From an uncultured Nitratireductor sp. (GTDB lineage Bacteria > Pseudomonadota > Alphaproteobacteria > Rhizobiales > Rhizobiaceae), in the NCBI RefSeq assembly GCF_913053745.1, contig NZ_CAJXGF010000037.1:1-32016 (forward strand): DNA of 32,016 nt. Reading direction: 5' to 3'. The notes below the pieces were generated by a model, which was not told the origin of the DNA, made no database searches, and saw only the letters and a list, made by a program, of their open reading frames with translations. This document shows, piece by piece, positions 16,332 through 24,250 of this stretch. Within the stretch, counting starts at the first letter, position 1. Each line of letters opens with the position of its first letter. Position numbers and translations under genes: made by a program.

Positions 16332-16766
16332 ATGCGCAAGACCATTGCAGCGACGGGCGCACTGATCATCCTCTCGATGACGGTGAACGTCACGGCGCAG
16401 GAAGCCGAGCGTTTCCAGCTTGAGCGTACAGAACAAGGCTATGTACGCATGGACACTGAGACCGGAGCCATGTCGATCTGCCATGAGCGCTCGGATCAAC
16501 TCGTCTGTGCGCCGGCCGCTGACGAGCGCACGGCGTATGAAGAAGACATTGCAGCGCTTCAAGACAAGGTCGAGGCGCTGGAGAGCCGGATCGACGCGCT
16601 CGAAAGTACCTCATCCGAAACCGCTTCTGAATTGCCTTCCGATGAGGAATTCGAACAGACGCTCGGACTGATGGAACGCTTCTTCCGGCGTTTCATGGGA
16701 ATCGTGAGGGATTTCGAGGAGGAAAAGACCAACTCGCCGGAGGAACCGGCACCCGACCGCACATAG
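16332..16766 (+). CDS. Exported coiled-coil protein of unknown function
   Basis: A 144-residue protein with a Sec signal peptide (residues 1-22, cleavage after VTAQE region). It then has a short conserved stretch, RFQLERTEQGYVRMDTETGA followed by MSICHERSDQLVC with two cysteines that could form a disulphide. Residues 67-90 form a coiled coil (DIAALQDKVEALESRIDALE), and an acidic tail ends the protein. The start has GGAG eight bases upstream. The layout suggests a periplasmic oligomer. Similar proteins seem common in Hyphomicrobiales, but no function is known. It stands alone between divergent DUF952 and convergent membrane-protein genes. Confidence 0.7.
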   Translation: MRKTIAATGALIILSMTVNVTAQEAERFQLERTEQGYVRMDTETGAMSICHERSDQLVCAPAADERTAYEEDIAALQDKVEALESRIDALESTSSETASELPSDEEFEQTLGLMERFFRRFMGIVRDFEEEKTNSPEEPAPDRT

Positions 16767-16794
16767 GACCAGTCCTTCCGGACATACCTCGGGA

Positions 16795-17169
16795 TCAGGT
16801 GATTGCGCGCATGAGGCGCAGCATCATGGAAAAGGCGAAGAAGCCACAACCGACCTGAAGGCTGAGCACGGCGAAGCGCAGATAGATGTCTTTCAGTATG
16901 GTGATGAAAACCTTCGCGCCCGATTGGCCGACCGGACGCGCGTCCGGGCTTAGATGGATCCATACTTCCGTCTTCTTCGGATTCTGCCCGGCGAGTGCAT
17001 AGGCCTTCAGTATCAGAAGCTCGGACATGATCAGCGTCATCAGCGCACCGGCGCTGAAGGCGAGCACGAGATCGAATGAGAAACTGAGCATCACGAGCCC
17101 GATCGCGAACACACCGAACATCACCGCGCGTCCGATACAGAAGATGGCTACCTTGTGGATTTTCTCCAT
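16795..17169 (-). CDS. Small membrane protein of unknown function
   Basis: A 124-residue protein with about three membrane segments (about residues 9-29, 31-55 and 95-116). Between the second and third lies a soluble stretch with GQNPKKTEVWIHLSPDARP. The hydrophobic parts (IGLVMLSFSFDLVLAFSAG; LRFAVLSLQVGCGFFAFSMM) are typical of inner-membrane helices. It is not recognised as a named family. The stop lies 28 bp from the convergent exported protein gene, with no clear terminator between them. Confidence 0.65.
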   Translation of the reverse strand: MEKIHKVAIFCIGRAVMFGVFAIGLVMLSFSFDLVLAFSAGALMTLIMSELLILKAYALAGQNPKKTEVWIHLSPDARPVGQSGAKVFITILKDIYLRFAVLSLQVGCGFFAFSMMLRLMRAIT

Positions 17170-17337
17170 CGCAAGCCCATGGGGTTTTCACCCCCTTCAT
17201 GACTCTGTGGCATAGATGGGCGGTGGGCAAGTAAATCTTCTGCGAGCTTTCAGGCGACGACGAACGCTGTGGAGATGCGAAGCTTGAAAACACGGCCATT
17301 CCCCGCATAATCTCGCCGAGACCTGCGGTGGAAGAAG

Positions 17338-18024
17338 ATGACAATAATGCTGCGGGTGCGGGAGGGACTTTTGGCATCGGGCTATAGATTTCTGGTCGCC
17401 GACGACCACCCCCTGTTCAGGGGAGCTTTGAAGGGCGCGCTGTCCGGATTGGACAATGCATGTAGGATACTGGAAGCGGGCGATTTCGAGAGTGCGAAAG
17501 CACATGTCGATGAGAGCATCGATTTGGTTTTGCTCGATCTCTCTATGCCTGGCGTAAGCGGGCTTTCCGGGTTGATTGCACTTCGCGGAATGAATCCGGC
17601 GGTGCCTGTCGTTGTCGTATCGGCTCATGACGACCCCGAGACCATAAGGCGTGCGCTCGAACTGGGCGCGTCGGGTTTCATCTCGAAATCGTCGGGCATG
17701 GAAGAAATCCGAACGGCGGTCCAAACCATTCTCGACGGTGGTGTCTACACGCCCGACGACATCGACCTCGGCGCGGAGGCGGATCCGGAAATCGTCGATC
17801 TTATCCGGCGTCTTCAAACGCTGACGCCTCAGCAGACGCGGGTGTTGAGTATGCTGGCGGAGGGACTGCTGAACAAGCAAATCGCTTACGAACTCAATGT
17901 CTCCGAGGCAACGATCAAGGCGCATGTTTCCGCGGTGTTGCAAAAGCTGGACGTGGACAGCCGCACCCAGGCGGTGATCCGGTTATCGAAGATCGGGGCC
18001 GACACGATCGCAAGCGAGAACTGA
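17338..18024 (+). CDS. NarL/FixJ-type response regulator
   Basis: A 228-residue two-component regulator. The receiver domain (about residues 16-130) has the acidic pair in VADDHPLF, the phosphoacceptor Asp67 in LVLLDLSMPG, and the Lys of SGFISKSSG. The C-terminal LuxR-type HTH (about 158-215) includes LTPQQTRVLSMLAEGLLNKQ and LNVSEATIKAHVSAVLQKL. Starts at 17338, 17347 and a TTG at 17371 are all possible. The last follows GGGAGGGA and would give the family-typical N-terminus (ASGYRFLVADDH), so the true protein may be 217 residues. It converges with the hybrid kinase gene (7-bp gap), the likely source of its phosphate. Confidence 0.88.
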   Translation: MTIMLRVREGLLASGYRFLVADDHPLFRGALKGALSGLDNACRILEAGDFESAKAHVDESIDLVLLDLSMPGVSGLSGLIALRGMNPAVPVVVVSAHDDPETIRRALELGASGFISKSSGMEEIRTAVQTILDGGVYTPDDIDLGAEADPEIVDLIRRLQTLTPQQTRVLSMLAEGLLNKQIAYELNVSEATIKAHVSAVLQKLDVDSRTQAVIRLSKIGADTIASEN

Positions 18025-18031
18025 GCCGCGT

Positions 18032-21000
18032 CTATTCAGCAGCGGCCAGCATCTGCCTGCAGCGCATGAGCAATGTGCGCAGCGATGCCGGACGCAGGGG
18101 CTTGTTCAAGACCATCGCCGTCAGCGCTTCTGCCTCGGCGCGCACTTCGCTGGAACGGTCGGCAGTGATCAGGATTGCCGGTATCGCATCTCCGTAACGG
18201 GCGCGCATCGCCGCGATGACGTCAAGCCCCACTTCGTTGTCGAGATGATAGTCAGCCAGAATCACGTTGGGAGGCCTTTCCGAAAAATCGGGCAGGGTGG
18301 CCGACCCCGTGGCTGTTGAAACAGCACAGCCCCAGCCTTCGAGAAGCCGATGCATTCCGTCGAGAATACGCGGGTCGTTGTCGATGCAAAGAACGCGCAG
18401 GCCGTCCAACAGAGCCTGTTGAGCTGCGGCGGGTCCCTTGGTCGGTTCGGTCTCCATGGCAGGGGCCGAACTGACCGGAATGATAACGGAAAAGCGCGTG
18501 CCGCCGTTGGTGTCGGAAGCGAGGCGGATTTCCATGTTGAGAACGCGTGCGATGCGATCGACGATGGAAAGCCCGAGGCCCAGACCCTGCGCATGCCGTA
18601 CACCTTCCTCCAGCCGGGTGAACTCGCGGAAGACGACGTTCAGCTTGTCCGGCGCGATGCCGATGCCGGTATCGATCACCTGCAATTCAAGAAGGTCTCC
18701 GCGCCGGCGCACGCCCACCAGTACGCGCCCGCTCGGTGTATATTTTATAGCGTTGGAGACGAGATTCTGTACGAGGCGACGCAGCAGGTTGCGATCCGTG
18801 TTCACGGTGAGTGTCGAGGGGACGATGGTCAGTTTCAGCCCTTTCTCTTCGGCCAGGGGCATGAAATCCGTACTGAGCTGACGCAACAGGCCGTCCAGTT
18901 GAAAGATGCTGGGAGAGGGTTTTAGCGCCCCGGTGTCCAGACGCGAAATGTCGAGAACCGCCCCCAGGATCGCTTCCACTGAATCGAGCGAGGATTCTAT
19001 GTTGCCCACATACTCACTGGTTTCTCCACCGTCGGCGCGTTCCATCAGAGACGAGCAATAAAGCCGCGCGGCGTTTAGAGGCTGCAATATGTCGTGGCCG
19101 GCGGCGGCCAGAAACCGGGTTTTCCCGAGATTGGCCTCCTCGGCGATCACCTGCGCCTGTGCCAGCTCTTCATTGACGCGCATCAGTTCCGCGGTGCGGT
19201 CGGCCACGCGCTGTTCGAGTGTTTCGTTTATGCGTTTCAGGGCAATGTCCGCTTCCACGCGTGGCGTGATGTCGGTGTAGGTTGCGACGATGCCGCCATC
19301 GGGCATCGGGTTGGTGCGCAGTTCGATGATGCGGCCGCTTTTGCGGAGCCTGATTTCCCACGGCATCCCGAAATCGGTGAAGCGGTTAAGTGTCAGCGTA
19401 TAGGCATCGACAGGGATCTCCCCGCGCACGACAAGAAGGTTGACGAAACGGTCGAGTGACACACCGACCTGCCCCATCTCATCGGGCAGACTGAAAAGCA
19501 TCCTGTACTGGCGGTTCCAGCAGATGAGCTGGAAGTCGCGATCGAACACGGTGACACCTTCTTCCATCTGATCGAGCGCGGTCTGCAGCAAATCACGGTT
19601 GTGCTGCAGGGCCATGGAGGCGTCGTCGAGAAGTCTGAGCGCGTCGCGCGGAGAGCGGTCGTTGCGCTGGAAGAGCAGGGACAGAATAAGCCGCGAGGAG
19701 GATGAGCCGACCGCACTGGCCAGAAGCTGTTCGGAAAAGCGTACCAAGGCGATACCGGTCTGGTCGTTTCCGTTGAGCCGAACGCCGTGTGTCGCTTCGA
19801 AAGTGGCGAAGGAACGCTCGGTGCGCTCGGCGCCGAGATAGCGTGAAATTGTGTCTTTCAGATCGTTTACGGTGACCGTCGTGCGAAAACGGCGCAGGGT
19901 TGGTATTGGCCCCGTGTCGCGCGGTACGAAAATCGCCGCCTGAATGCGTTCGAGCGGTTGCGCCGCTCGCGAAAGTGATCCCAGCACGAAAAAGAGCGTG
20001 TTGACGGCAAGGCTCCACAGGACGCCGTGATTGAGCGGCTCGGCAACGGTGCCGAACAGTGCTTGCGGCCTGAGCGCCGGCAACCCGAACAGGCCGTCCG
20101 TGATGATGCCGGTGCCCTGCGGTGCAAGCGAGGGAAACAGCAGCGTGTAACCCCACAAAACAAAACCTGCACCCATGCCTAGGAGCGCTCCGCGTGCATT
20201 GGCACCACGCCAGATCAGGCCGCCGAAGAAGGCCGGCGCGAACTGAGCGATCGCGGCGAAGGAGATCAAGCCGATGGCGGCCAGGCGCGTGTTGTGCGTG
20301 GTTTCGCGGTAATAAAGAAAGGCTGTGAACAGGATGATAAAGATCGCCGCCCGGCGAATGTTGAGGATGATCGTCGACCAGTCGTCCTTCTCCCGGTGAT
20401 CGGGCCGCAGCAGGCGGCGCAAGAAGAGCGGGATCACCAGATCGTTTGAAATCATGATCGACAGCGCGACACTGGCCACGATGACCATGGCGGTGGCTGC
20501 GGAAAGCCCGCCGATGAAGGCAAAGAGCGCGAGCAGGTCGTGTCCAGCCAGCAGCGGCAGGGCAAGAACGTAAAGATCCGAATTGGCGTCATTTCCCACG
20601 AGCGCCAGACCGGCAAAGGCGATGGGCAGGACGAAAAGATTGATGAGAACGAGATAGAGCGGAAAGAGCCAGCTTGCCGTCTCAAGCTCGTTGGTGCTCC
20701 GGTTTTCGACGATCGTGACGTAGAATTGCCTGGGCAGCATAATGATGGCGAAAGCACTGAGCGTCGTCATGACGATCCAGGTCGCGAGCGAGGTGGGATG
20801 CGTGTAAGCTGCCTGCACCTCGGGAAGACTGCTCACGGTGCGGGCCAGATCAAGCGGGCCGCCGAAGAAGACGTAGGTTACGGCAATGCCGACAGCGAGG
20901 AAGGCGGCGAGTTTCACAACCGTTTCCACGGCGACGGCGAGCACCAGCCCCTCCTGGTGCTCGGTGGCGTCCGCATGGCGGGTGCCGAACAGAACCGCGA

Positions 21001-21520
21001 AAATCGCGAGCAGAAAGGTGACGATGAGCGCCATGTCGCCGACAAAGAAGTCGATCGTCGGCGGGGCCCCGTCATAATGGGTAACCATTAGGCTGACCGA
21101 ATCCGATATCGCCTTCAATTGCAGCGCTATGTAGGGAACCGTGCCGAAGGTGGCGATCAGCGTGGCGACGGAGGCAACGGCAAAACTCTTGCCATAACGC
21201 GCGGCAAGAAAGTCGGCGATTGAGGTGATTTTTTCGGATTTGGCAAGCCGGATAATGCGCTTGAGGACCGGAAAGCCGAACAGGAACACGAGAACCGGCC
21301 CTATATAGATCGCCAGAAATTCCATTCCCCGCTCCGAGGCGAGGCCCACCGAGCCGAAGAATGTCCATGAGGTGCAGTAGATCGCCAGGCTCAGCGCATA
21401 AATGAAGGGACGTGAGCCGAGGCCGCCCTGGCGCGCGGCGCGGTTATCGCCGACGCTCGCGATGAAGAAGAGCAGCGTCACATACGCGACGGCTATGATT
21501 GCGATGACCCAGCCCTGCAC
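18032..21520 (-). CDS. Hybrid sensor histidine kinase with N-terminal solute:sodium symporter domain (NahK/ErcS'-like)
   Basis: A 1162-residue membrane sensor. Residues 1-520 form about 13 membrane segments with SSS/PutP-family character (for example TSWTFFGSVGLASERGMEF, SIADFLAARYGKSFAVASVA). A linker follows, then a PAS domain (about 645-755, from TALDQMEEGVTVFDRDFQL) and a coiled coil (758-797). The HisKA domain has phosphoacceptor His809 in FLAAAGHDILQPLNAARL. The ATPase domain has the N box NLVSNAIKYTPSG and G boxes DTGIGIAPDKL and GLGLGLSI. The C-terminal receiver (about 1040-1158) has Asp1090 in VILADYHLDNEVG. The start is GTG at 21520 with GAGGAGGAG about 11 bases upstream. Such CbrA/NahK-like proteins may sense transport flux or a bound solute. 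The signal is unknown. The phosphate may pass to its own receiver or to the convergent response regulator. Confidence 0.9.
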   Translation of the reverse strand: MQGWVIAIIAVAYVTLLFFIASVGDNRAARQGGLGSRPFIYALSLAIYCTSWTFFGSVGLASERGMEFLAIYIGPVLVFLFGFPVLKRIIRLAKSEKITSIADFLAARYGKSFAVASVATLIATFGTVPYIALQLKAISDSVSLMVTHYDGAPPTIDFFVGDMALIVTFLLAIFAVLFGTRHADATEHQEGLVLAVAVETVVKLAAFLAVGIAVTYVFFGGPLDLARTVSSLPEVQAAYTHPTSLATWIVMTTLSAFAIIMLPRQFYVTIVENRSTNELETASWLFPLYLVLINLFVLPIAFAGLALVGNDANSDLYVLALPLLAGHDLLALFAFIGGLSAATAMVIVASVALSIMISNDLVIPLFLRRLLRPDHREKDDWSTIILNIRRAAIFIILFTAFLYYRETTHNTRLAAIGLISFAAIAQFAPAFFGGLIWRGANARGALLGMGAGFVLWGYTLLFPSLAPQGTGIITDGLFGLPALRPQALFGTVAEPLNHGVLWSLAVNTLFFVLGSLSRAAQPLERIQAAIFVPRDTGPIPTLRRFRTTVTVNDLKDTISRYLGAERTERSFATFEATHGVRLNGNDQTGIALVRFSEQLLASAVGSSSSRLILSLLFQRNDRSPRDALRLLDDASMALQHNRDLLQTALDQMEEGVTVFDRDFQLICWNRQYRMLFSLPDEMGQVGVSLDRFVNLLVVRGEIPVDAYTLTLNRFTDFGMPWEIRLRKSGRIIELRTNPMPDGGIVATYTDITPRVEADIALKRINETLEQRVADRTAELMRVNEELAQAQVIAEEANLGKTRFLAAAGHDILQPLNAARLYCSSLMERADGGETSEYVGNIESSLDSVEAILGAVLDISRLDTGALKPSPSIFQLDGLLRQLSTDFMPLAEEKGLKLTIVPSTLTVNTDRNLLRRLVQNLVSNAIKYTPSGRVLVGVRRRGDLLELQVIDTGIGIAPDKLNVVFREFTRLEEGVRHAQGLGLGLSIVDRIARVLNMEIRLASDTNGGTRFSVIIPVSSAPAMETEPTKGPAAAQQALLDGLRVLCIDNDPRILDGMHRLLEGWGCAVSTATGSATLPDFSERPPNVILADYHLDNEVGLDVIAAMRARYGDAIPAILITADRSSEVRAEAEALTAMVLNKPLRPASLRTLLMRCRQMLAAAE

Positions 21521-21719
21521 CGGTCGCGATTCTCCTCCTCACAAGAACATCAGAGGCAAACACAGGCCCGGTAGCGTGTCCAATGCTTCTTTCGGCCAAT
21601 GAAGCGGTGTTAACCCGAACGAATGGTTTTTGTTGCACCTTGCGTTTGCGGCGCTGTTATTGTGCCAGCATTGGTGGCCTTGAGCCGCCGGATTGCAGCT
21701 AGATTGGGGAGATACCCTT

Positions 21720-22136
21720 ATGATGAAGGAATTTCGGGAGTTCATTGCACGAGGCAATGTGATGGACCTCGCGGTCGGTGTCATCATCGGTGGCGCTTTT
21801 GGGCTGATCGTGAAATCGCTGACCGACGATATCATCATGCCGCTCGTCGGTGCGATCTTCGGCGGTTTCGATTTCTCGAATTATTTCCTGCCGCTCTCGT
21901 CCACCGTGACGGCAACGTCGCTCGATGCGGCGCGCGAACAGGGAGCGGTGTTCGCCTACGGCAATTTCCTCACCGTCGTCGTCAATTTCCTGATTCTCGC
22001 CTGGATCATCTTCCTGATGGTGAAGGGCGTGAATTCCCTGCGTCGCAAGGAAGCCGAAAAGCCGGCAGAGCCCGAGGCTCCGCCAGCGGACGTTCAGCTC
22101 CTCACGGAAATTCGCGACCTGCTTTCGAAGAAATGA
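21720..22136 (+). CDS. mscL: Large-conductance mechanosensitive channel
   Basis: A 138-residue inner-membrane channel that opens under high membrane tension to release solutes after osmotic downshock. The N-terminal amphipathic helix and TM1 are clear ([34 protein letters not shown], with the pore-lining GAFG). The periplasmic loop carries [12 protein letters not shown]2 is [21 protein letters not shown], and the charged C-terminal bundle helix is [12 protein letters not shown]. Start at 21720 was taken over an adjacent ATG at 21723 because GGGGAGA precedes it by eight bases. It is divergent from the hybrid kinase gene. Confidence 0.95.
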   Translation: MMKEFREFIARGNVMDLAVGVIIGGAFGLIVKSLTDDIIMPLVGAIFGGFDFSNYFLPLSSTVTATSLDAAREQGAVFAYGNFLTVVVNFLILAWIIFLMVKGVNSLRRKEAEKPAEPEAPPADVQLLTEIRDLLSKK

Positions 22137-22179
22137 CAATCATTGTGCGTTCCACCCGGAAGCGGTGGGCGTGAACGAA

Positions 22180-22210
22180 AAAGCCGCCGGAATGACGTTC
22201 CGGCGGCTTT
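22180..22210. terminator. Bidirectional intrinsic terminator between mscL and hemA
   Basis: A perfect 13-bp stem: AAAGCCGCCGGAA at 22180-22192 and its complement at 22198-22210, with loop TGACG. It is flanked by A runs on the left and T runs on the right, so it can work in both directions for the convergent mscL and hemA genes. Confidence 0.9.
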
Positions 22211-22231
22211 TCGCTGCGTTTTAAGCAAGGG

Positions 22232-23509
22232 TCAGCCGCCGGATTTCGGCACGAGCAGTGAGACCACCCGATCGGACTTCGCCGGCTGTGGCCGGTCGGC
22301 TTCGTTGAAAGGTATGCCGAGCGCTTCCCAGGTCTCCAGAAGCGCATCGCGCAGGGTATCGATCAGCGCGTCGTTGTGGAACGGCGTCGGTGTGATACGC
22401 AGCCGCTCCGTTCCGCGCGGCACGGTTGGATAATTGATCGGCTGAATATAGATACCATGCTTTTCAAGCAGACGGTCGGTGGCCTGCTTGCACAGTTCCG
22501 GATCGCCGACAAGAAGTGGAACGATGTGGGTTTGCGACGGCATGACTGGCAGGCCGGCCGCTAAAAGCTTTTCCTTTGTCTGCTGTGCCTGGCGTTGCTG
22601 TGCCTCGCGCTCGACAGACGAGGATTTCAGATGGCGGATCGAGGCCGTGGCAGCGGCAGCGATTGCCGGCGGCAGGGCCGTCGTGAAGATGAAGCCCGAC
22701 GCGTAGGAACGCACAGCATCGATAACGGCGGTGGAGCCGGTGATATAACCGCCGATCACGCCATAACCCTTGGCCAGCGTACCCTCTATCACGTCTATAC
22801 GGTGAGCCAGGCCGTCGCGCTCGGTGATGCCACCGCCATGGGGACCGTACATACCCACGGCATGGACTTCATCGATATAGGTCATGGCGTTGTACTTGTC
22901 GGCGAGGTCGGCGATCGCCTCGATCGGCGCGATATCGCCATCCATTGAGTAAACCGACTCGAACACGATCAGCTTGGCACGGTTGGGATCGGCTGCTTTG
23001 AGCAGGCTTTCCAGATGCGCGACATCGTTGTGGCGAAAAATTCTCTTCTCCGCGCCCGAGCGACGCACGCCCTCAATCATTGAGGCATGATTCAGCTCGT
23101 CTGAAAGCACCAGGCAGTTGGGCAAAAGACGGGCGATGGTGGAGATCGAGGCTTCGTTGGAAATGAAGCCGGAGGTGAAGACCAGACCCGCCTCCTTGCC
23201 GTGCAGATCTGCGAGTTCGGCTTCCAGTTCCACCAACGGATGGTTGGTGCCGGAGATGTTGCGCGTGCCGCCGGCGCCGGCTCCCATGGAGCCGGCCGCC
23301 GTCTGCATTGCGGCAATCACACTTTTGTGCTGACCCATGCCCAGATAGTCGTTCGAACACCACACGGTAATCTCGCGCGTCTCTTCTCCCGAGCGCCAAA
23401 GCGCACGCGGAAACGCGCCGACGACCCGTTCGAGATCGGCGAAGACGCGGTAGCGACGTTCAGCGTGCAACTGATCGATCGCTTCGGAGAAAAAACGCTG
23501 GTAATTCAT
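22232..23509 (-). CDS. hemA: 5-aminolevulinate synthase
   Basis: A 425-residue PLP enzyme that condenses glycine with succinyl-CoA to form 5-aminolevulinate, the first step of haem synthesis by the C4 route used by Alphaproteobacteria. Visible features include [27 protein letters not shown], the PLP-binding Asp213 in [12 protein letters not shown] and the Schiff-base Lys247 in [15 protein letters not shown]. The C-terminus has [20 protein letters not shown]. The start at 23509 is supported by AGGAAGG four bases upstream and by the standard N-terminus MNYQRFF; an in-frame extension to 23617 has no ribosome site. The length is normal. It is likely oxygen-regulated, see the FNR-like site upstream. 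Confidence 0.96.
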   Translation of the reverse strand: MNYQRFFSEAIDQLHAERRYRVFADLERVVGAFPRALWRSGEETREITVWCSNDYLGMGQHKSVIAAMQTAAGSMGAGAGGTRNISGTNHPLVELEAELADLHGKEAGLVFTSGFISNEASISTIARLLPNCLVLSDELNHASMIEGVRRSGAEKRIFRHNDVAHLESLLKAADPNRAKLIVFESVYSMDGDIAPIEAIADLADKYNAMTYIDEVHAVGMYGPHGGGITERDGLAHRIDVIEGTLAKGYGVIGGYITGSTAVIDAVRSYASGFIFTTALPPAIAAAATASIRHLKSSSVEREAQQRQAQQTKEKLLAAGLPVMPSQTHIVPLLVGDPELCKQATDRLLEKHGIYIQPINYPTVPRGTERLRITPTPFHNDALIDTLRDALLETWEALGIPFNEADRPQPAKSDRVVSLLVPKSGG

Positions 23510-23603
23510 TGGACCTTCCTGCTGTGCGGCGCGATCATAATGTCGGACCCAGCCCACGTCCATCACGCGATGCGGGCAAATTGACACGCCTGCGTGACAT
23601 CCG

Positions 23604-23617
23604 TTGTGATCGATCAA
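23604..23617. promoter_or_regulatory. FNR/FixK-like box upstream of hemA
   Basis: TTGTGATCGATCAA fits the FNR-family pattern TTGAT-N4-ATCAA with one perfect half-site (ATCAA) and two mismatches in the other. It is centred about 100 bp upstream of the hemA start. FNR-type control of hemA is known in Rhodobacter. A second imperfect palindrome, TGACACGC-CT-GCGTGACA, lies just inside at 23582-23599. Neither is proven. Confidence 0.4.
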
Positions 23618-23641
23618 ATTCGGTGCGGCAAGGCGGGCCTG

Positions 23642-24160
23642 TCAGTGCGGCAGCGCGTTCTTCGGGCGTTTTGCGGTTGTCTGCAGGTCACCGGGCGGAG
23701 CCATCATGTCGGCAATGTCGTTGAGCGCGGACGTAAGTTGGTTTCGGCGCTCGGGGGAAAGGCCGGCGAAACGTCTGGCAAAGGCATCCCCCATCGGCTC
23801 GGGTGCGTGCGTCACCAGGGCCGCTCCCTCCGGGGTTAGGCGCGTGTGAACCACGCGACGATCATGGCGCGAGCGGTAGCGCTCCACCACGCGGCGGCTC
23901 TCCAGATTGTCGAGAATTGTGGTCACGGTTGCCGCGCTCAGGTCGACATGAGCCGAGAGCACGGTGGTCGTGACTTCACCCAGCCCCGCGATAGCCTTCA
24001 GGATCACGAGTTGCGGAGCCGTCAGGCCAATCTTCTTTGCGAGCGCCTTGGATTGTACATCGTTCGCGCGAACGATGCGGCGGATGGATTTTTCCACGCC
24101 GCGCAGCTCTTCACTGCGGAACCAGTCGACCGTCTTGTCAGTTGTGTTGTCGAAGCTCAT
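23642..24160 (-). CDS. MarR-family transcriptional regulator beside the NAGGN genes
   Basis: A 172-residue winged-helix regulator. After an N-terminal dimerisation helix, the HTH spans about residues 48-110 with LTAPQLVILKAIAGLGEVTT and LSAATVTTILDNLESRRVVE. The wing has RYRSRHDRRVVHTRLTPEG, the diagnostic MarR signature. Start at 24160 gives the usual length; the longer frame to 24232 runs through the divergent promoter. No good Shine-Dalgarno is seen. It is divergent from the NAGGN operon with a 90-bp gap, so it is the best candidate for its control, perhaps in response to osmotic conditions, as EctR does for ectoine genes; that parallel is inference. Confidence 0.88.
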   Translation of the reverse strand: MSFDNTTDKTVDWFRSEELRGVEKSIRRIVRANDVQSKALAKKIGLTAPQLVILKAIAGLGEVTTTVLSAHVDLSAATVTTILDNLESRRVVERYRSRHDRRVVHTRLTPEGAALVTHAPEPMGDAFARRFAGLSPERRNQLTSALNDIADMMAPPGDLQTTAKRPKNALPH

Positions 24161-24175
24161 GCGGACGCTATTTAT

Positions 24176-24202
24176 TTGACATCTAATAATCATAACTATA
24201 AC
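24176..24202 (+). promoter_or_regulatory. Candidate promoter of the NAGGN operon
   Basis: TTGACA at 24176-24181 and TATAAC at 24197-24202 resemble σ70 hexamers but the spacer is only 15 bp. The surrounding AT-rich stretch contains the imperfect dyad TTATT-N8-AATAA (24172-24189), a possible MarR site overlapping the -35 element. Assignment is tentative. Confidence 0.35.
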
Positions 24203-24250
24203 TAAAGCACGCTCCGACGCAACGACAAACAAGGGATCAGATCGCTATCC

